From Mesostigma viride (lineage: Eukaryota; Streptophyta; Mesostigmatophyceae; Mesostigmatales; Mesostigmataceae), in assembly GCA_009746045.1 (NCBI GenBank), contig RPFO01001059.1:1-48046 (forward strand): DNA of 48,046 nt, read 5' to 3'. Every line of letters begins with the position of its first letter. Position 1 is the stretch's first letter. Below are positions 44,620 to 48,046 of the stretch, in pieces. A model generated the notes under the pieces. That model was not told the DNA's origin. It saw only the letters and a program-made list of their open reading frames with translations, and made no database searches. The position numbers were made by a program, and so were the translations under genes.

Positions 44620-45321
44620 ATGGCTTCTCAAGATGCTTGCAACGTTGACATCCAACAATGCGGGGAGGATCCGGCGAGATTCGATTTTAACCGGCGCACA
44701 ACGAACCTGGAAAACGCCCACGATGTGAATATCTACAAGTACATCATCCGTGATGACAGCAGCCCCTCTTCTAGCGAGTCCGCATCCAACGGGCAGGGGA
44801 AGTCGATGTGGACAAGGGATCTGGAGGAGCTGGCGTACAGCTGGGGGCAGAAGGCGGTCGGGTTCCGCCAGATGCACAACATGGCGGCAGACATGAACAC
44901 GTTCTGGTTTCACGCCCTCGGGATCCCCGCCGTGATCCTGTCCGCGGTGGCTGGCACGACAGCGTTTGCCACATCCGAGTGCCCTGCCCACGCCAACATC
45001 AGCCCGAAGGCCGTCGCCATAGGAGCCATAAGCATCGCCGTGTCGGCATTGACCAGCTTGCAGAATTTCATGCAGTTTTCCAGGAAAGCGGAACAGCACA
45101 AGCAGGCCGGCCACCGCTACGGTGCGTTCTATCGCGAGATCGACGCGGAGTTGAGCAAACAGCGCAAGTACCGGAATAACCCCTTCGAGTTCATACAGCT
45201 TTGCAGGCTGACCCTCGACAGCATGGTGTCCCAGGGACCTTCCATCCCTAGTCGGATATCAAAGGAGTACAAAAGCAAGTTCAAAAAAACCCGCACAAGG
45301 GAGAGCCGTTCGTGGAAATGA
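44620..45321 (+). CDS. SLATT-like two-transmembrane protein
   Basis: 233 aa from ATG 44620. After a polar 60-aa head, residues 65-205 follow the SLATT pattern. There is W-T-R..L-x-x-L-A-Y-x-W, then two hydrophobic segments (IPAVILSAVAGTTAFA about 105-120 and AVAIGAISIAVSALTSLQNF about 131-150). Next come AEQHKQAGHRYGAFYREID and a helical end. SLATT domains act as 2TM effectors in bacterial and some eukaryotic or viral conflict systems. Here there is no adjacent nucleotide cyclase or SLOG gene, so its role is open. It starts 25 nt after the adenosyltransferase stop and may be co-transcribed with it. Confidence 0.6.
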   Translation: MASQDACNVDIQQCGEDPARFDFNRRTTNLENAHDVNIYKYIIRDDSSPSSSESASNGQGKSMWTRDLEELAYSWGQKAVGFRQMHNMAADMNTFWFHALGIPAVILSAVAGTTAFATSECPAHANISPKAVAIGAISIAVSALTSLQNFMQFSRKAEQHKQAGHRYGAFYREIDAELSKQRKYRNNPFEFIQLCRLTLDSMVSQGPSIPSRISKEYKSKFKKTRTRESRSWK

Positions 45322-45411
45322 GTCCCGAGGGGACTCCGAGATGCACTCCCACATGCAGGGGGGGCGCCGCGATGGGAACGATAGCTAAATTATCTGGGTA
45401 TTAGTTACAAA

Positions 45412-45600
45412 ATGTCCGCCCGTCCTTTGAAGTCCCTGGCCACATACGCCCTCGTCACGTACGCGTTGCTTCTTTTGCGCCCCCGTTGCATGTTCCGGGA
45501 GGACGGCAGACCTATGCAGTTCGGGGTCGGCCGCGACCAGACCCTCCTGCCTTTTTGGCTGATCGCGCTCCTCGCCGCGATATACGCCCCGGGCTACTAG
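45412..45600 (+). CDS. Small two-pass membrane protein
   Basis: 62 aa. Hydrophobic segments at about residues 8-22 (SLATYALVTYALLLL) and 44-58 (TLLPFWLIALLAAIY). AT-rich leader with TTAGTTACAAA before the ATG. No family recognised. Confidence 0.5.
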   Translation: MSARPLKSLATYALVTYALLLLRPRCMFREDGRPMQFGVGRDQTLLPFWLIALLAAIYAPGY

Positions 45601-45656
45601 CTCGTTCTCCCGGTCACTAAAAAAATGTTGGGGTAACACGAGACACGGCGCGGGAG

Positions 45657-45887
45657 ATGAAGACCGCACGGCACCACGAGGGGGAGCACGCGGGCGGGGA
45701 GGATCTCGAAGAGGAGCCCGAGCGCTCGTGGCTGGACGACATGCCCGACCGATTCCACAGCGCGTACAGGGACGAGCTGTTGAACCTGTACCTGTCGATG
45801 GTGGAGCAGTGCAAGGCCTGCGGATACCCCCTCTTGCGCCGAGTGACTTTCCACGCGTTCTGCGAATTCGCGGAGGCGAACAGCTGA
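45657..45887 (+). CDS. Small acidic protein, 76 aa
   Basis: 76 aa: an acidic, His-rich head (HHEGEHAGGEDLEEEPE) and a helical C-terminal half with LNLYLSMVEQCKACGYPLLR, containing a C-x2-C. No family recognised. Composition is that of a real gene and it fills the interval between its neighbours. Confidence 0.5.
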   Translation: MKTARHHEGEHAGGEDLEEEPERSWLDDMPDRFHSAYRDELLNLYLSMVEQCKACGYPLLRRVTFHAFCEFAEANS

Positions 45888-45925
45888 TAAATTAAATATG
45901 AGCAGAGACGTATAGGACCACCCAC

Positions 45926-46466
45926 ATGACGCGCTGCGGTGCCACCACGGCGCAGGGAGTGAAATGCAAGAGACGCGCAACGGCCGGGTCGGAACGCTGT
46001 TCCGTGCACCGGAAGCCGACGATGGGAACGGCTCCAGGACCGGAGCCACTGCCACGAAGAGAAGGAGGGGCCCCCCCGCGCCTCCAAGACGCCGTGGACG
46101 TGTTCACGCAGTTCCTGGAGAGCATCAAGGAGTACGACACGGTGCACCCGCAAGCCAGAGCGCCCGCCCCCCTTCCCCGCCACCACCACCCCCTCCCGCG
46201 GCGTACCCCCCCAGACGATGACGATGCACCCCGCGGTCGTCGACCTGTCGGGCGACGACTCGGTGGTGTACGCCAAGCTGTCCGAGGATCCTGTGACCGA
46301 CGGCGAGATGCGGAAGTTGGCGGCGGCACGGGCCCTCACGATGGGCCCGCGACACGCGATGCAGAGTTACGTCAGCCCCCCGGTGGTCGACCCCCTTGGC
46401 CTGACGAACTGCGTGACGTTTTTCATGCCCCGGAAAGCGGGCAACGGCAGGCGGCGGCGCCGCTAG
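45926..46466 (+). CDS. DUF5763-like Cys/His module protein with Pro-rich linker (two frame breaks)
   Basis: About 180 aa if the C-runs at 46167-46172 and 46206-46212 each lack one base; the total then divides by three. The N-terminus has C4-x9-C14-x10-C25-x2-H (MTRCGATTAQGVKC, RCSVHRK). A short helix (VDVFTQFLESIKEYD), a long Pro-rich linker and a C-terminal domain (VVDLSGDDSVVYAKLSEDP, ending in a poly-Arg tail) follow. The last domain lies in the frame of the ORF beginning at 46218. Confidence 0.55.
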
Positions 46467-46471
46467 AATCG

Positions 46472-46942
46472 CTACAGGTCCTGAGGGGGCAGGGCGCACG
46501 CAGGGCTCGCGTGCCTGTCCAGGTACTCCGGGGGGAAGGTGAGCGAGGGCGGGGGGAACCCCTCGTCCTCGCACTCCCACCTGGTCTCTAGGTTGTATCC
46601 GAGCTTCAGTATCTGCCACTCCTTCCACTTGGTGCGCATGTACACCTCGATGTTGGCCTTACCCTTGTCGCGGTGGAGGTCAAAGAGGGGGAACCGGTCC
46701 GGGTTCGCGTGCCAGTAGTCGCCGTGGTACTCGAACACGGTGGGAGGATGGGTGTCGGCACTGAACCCGTCCACGAACAGCTTGTACCCCGTCTGGGTGC
46801 GCAGGACGACCTCGCCACCGTTGCGCGCGTGCTGGATCTTGATGGAGCGGTGCCTCTCGATGTCCTGCAGCCACCGGATGGACTTGGGGAGAAACGACGC
46901 GGCTATCACTCCGGGGCGAATGAGACTCATAACTTGTTTCAT
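46472..46942 (-). CDS. Vsr-like endonuclease-fold protein
   Basis: 156 aa from ATG 46942; an in-frame ATG at 46930 or the longer frame to 46987 are alternatives. Conserved segments are SIRWLQDIE, IKIQHARNGGE, then KLFVDGFSAD and VFEYHGDYWH. This is the D-G and E-x-H-G-D-x-W-H pattern of the Vsr/EDxHD-type nuclease domain found in many NCLDV and transposon proteins. The last part (GYNLETRWECED) is also typical. It probably cuts or nicks DNA, with repair or recombination as plausible roles. It opens divergently from the Bro/MSV199-like gene. Confidence 0.6.
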   Translation of the reverse strand: MKQVMSLIRPGVIAASFLPKSIRWLQDIERHRSIKIQHARNGGEVVLRTQTGYKLFVDGFSADTHPPTVFEYHGDYWHANPDRFPLFDLHRDKGKANIEVYMRTKWKEWQILKLGYNLETRWECEDEGFPPPSLTFPPEYLDRHASPACALPPQDL

Positions 46943-47034
46943 TTTTTGTAATAAACACGAGACTTTTTTGCGCAACCAGGCGGCCATGCGCGTTCATCCG
47001 TGGCCTATTTTGTCTCGTAAGCAGTACCCCGACC

Positions 47035-47883
47035 ATGTCTTCAGTCATCCGTTACCTCGCCCCCAGAGACGGGGCAGACGACGACCCGCAGTTCGCGGGC
47101 AAGATCCGGGTGACGGAGGATGGCAGGATTTCGATTATCGATGTGCTATCATGCTTCGGGTTTCAGGCACCAAGAGACATTTGGTTCAAGCTGCAAAAAG
47201 CCAATCCCGAGGTCGTCTCTAATAGAGACACCTTCAAGTTTCCCGGTCGAGGGCAAAACGACACCCCCGTAACCGATCGTAAGGGTTTGACGCAGATCAT
47301 AATGCTACTCCCCGGCAAGATAGCTGCCAAGTTCCGCGACAAGGTGGCGGTGCTACTGGAGCGCTACCTGGATGCGGACCGCTCCCTGGCAGAAGACATT
47401 TTGAGACGCGCAGATGAGCGCGACGGGGCCGTGGCGAACCTCCAAGAGCACCCTCGCGTCAAGAGTTGCGAATCCACCAAGGAGCTTAACAACGCCATTA
47501 AGCAGTACTCGGACAGGCACGAGGGGTGCGGGGTGCTGTACCCCGCCGTGCACGACATCAACAACCTGGCGGTCACCGGCAAGACCGCCAGGCAGCTCAA
47601 GGCCGCCTACTCGGCTAAGGCGCACGGGTCCTCGCGCGACCTTAACAGCAAGGTGCAGAGTGCCGCCATGTTCTTTCTGCAGTGGAGCGAGGCCGACAAG
47701 ATCGCCAGGACGGGCGCCAACCCCGTGGAGGTGGCAAAGAGGTCCCGGGCTTTGTTTGAGCCCGTGTTCAGGGCGGACGGATTGCACGAGTCGACCGCCG
47801 ACGGGGCGTGCATCAAGGAGAACGCGAAGGTCATGCGCCTGAACCAGGAGGCGCGGAGAGAGGCCGCTAGGATTGCCGTTTAA
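47035..47883 (+). CDS. Bro/MSV199-like DNA-binding domain protein (paralogue of 12569-13552)
   Basis: 282 aa, intact. Residues 1-125 match the first copy: FAGKIRVTEDG, FKFPGRGQNDTPVTDRKG, IIMLLPGKIAAKF and YLDADRSLAEDI. Helical C-terminal half (SCESTKELNNAIKQYSDR and so on) is also shared. An AATAAA follows 50 nt past the stop. Two copies 34 kb apart suggest dispersal of the family in this genome. Confidence 0.6.
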   Translation: MSSVIRYLAPRDGADDDPQFAGKIRVTEDGRISIIDVLSCFGFQAPRDIWFKLQKANPEVVSNRDTFKFPGRGQNDTPVTDRKGLTQIIMLLPGKIAAKFRDKVAVLLERYLDADRSLAEDILRRADERDGAVANLQEHPRVKSCESTKELNNAIKQYSDRHEGCGVLYPAVHDINNLAVTGKTARQLKAAYSAKAHGSSRDLNSKVQSAAMFFLQWSEADKIARTGANPVEVAKRSRALFEPVFRADGLHESTADGACIKENAKVMRLNQEARREAARIAV

Positions 47884-47933
47884 TAGTGTTTGATAAACAT
47901 TTTATAAAGCACCAGAATTTCCTATGCACGTTT

Positions 47934-47939
47934 AATAAA
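47934..47939 (+). terminator. AATAAA polyadenylation-like signal
   Basis: AATAAA in an AT-rich stretch 50 nt past the stop at 47883, at the convergence with the partial gene on the other strand. Confidence 0.4.
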
Positions 47940-47955
47940 CACAAAATTATTCGCT

Positions 47956-48046
47956 CTACTCCAGGATGTTGTCTCCGTTGATGTAGGTCCCGCGGTTGCC
48001 GCGGTGCACCACCGTGAAGGAGGCGTAGGGGAGGACGGAGTTGTCG
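47956..48046 (-). CDS. Partial gene, C-terminus only
   Basis: The last 29 codons and TAG stop of a minus-strand gene that continues beyond the window. The visible end reads SFTVVHRGNRGTYINGDN and then ILE. Too short to assign. Confidence 0.5.
   Translation of the reverse strand, partial: DNSVLPYASFTVVHRGNRGTYINGDNILE

Noticed and set aside
44980-45110. Minus-strand membrane-like frame antisense to the SLATT-like gene
   Set aside because: Mirror of the hydrophobic segments of the real gene.

Overview
The window looks like part of the genome of a GC-rich nucleocytoplasmic large DNA virus (Nucleocytoviricota), probably of a protist or alga. It could also be an integrated copy of such a virus. 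Hallmark genes are a D5-type SF3 helicase (663-3032), a separate archaeo-eukaryotic primase (42489-43979), a D6/D11-like SF2 helicase of the early-transcription-factor/NTPase type (31903-34410), a possible VLTF-2-like factor (41130-41690) and a capping-enzyme-like nucleotidyltransferase fold (41777-42549). There are many small membrane proteins, one tRNA-Ile(UAU), and TATA(C) boxes usually within about 40 nt of the start codon. I cannot name the virus.

Layout. 1-4.7 kb: repeat-rich leader, D5 helicase and small genes. 4.7-12.5 kb: a plus-strand block of fibre- or adhesin-like proteins, one of about 1,520 aa with bacterial-type Ig-like repeats and LamG-like domains. 12.5-19 kb: a Bro/MSV199-like DNA-binding protein, two related endonuclease-type genes, the tRNA, and coiled-coil and membrane proteins. 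19-22.6 kb: two repeat-rich non-coding stretches around two genes. 22.5-31.9 kb: a mostly minus-strand block with an ADP-ribosyltransferase-like protein, small membrane proteins and a tandem pair of repeat proteins. 31.9-35.4 kb: the SF2 helicase and two small genes. 35.4-39.9 kb: an interrupted ribonucleotide reductase gene. 40-48 kb: membrane proteins, the transcription and replication genes, a cobalamin adenosyltransferase, a SLATT-like membrane protein, a Vsr-like nuclease and a second Bro/MSV199-like gene.

The most striking locus is 35476-39920. It encodes an adenosylcobalamin-dependent class II (monomeric, RTPR-type) ribonucleotide reductase in four exons. The three introns (693, 926 and 792 nt) have GT-AG boundaries, and splicing restores the frame exactly through conserved motifs. 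One intron falls one codon after the predicted thiyl-radical cysteine. Each intron contains one or two complete small genes with their own TATA boxes, on either strand. About 4 kb away, 44052-44594 encodes a PduO-type ATP:cob(I)alamin adenosyltransferase, the enzyme that makes the cofactor of this reductase. Together they form an apparent virus-encoded B12-dependent dNTP module.

A second theme is a set of six genes that begin with a C-x(8-10)-C-x(9-13)-C-x2-H module (DUF5763-like) followed by unrelated tails.

A major caution: at least 14 genes are broken by single-base shifts, nearly all at G/C homopolymers of 6-9 nt and all in the direction of one missing base. I treat these as probable homopolymer undercalls, and the spans given for those genes are the continuous reading I infer.
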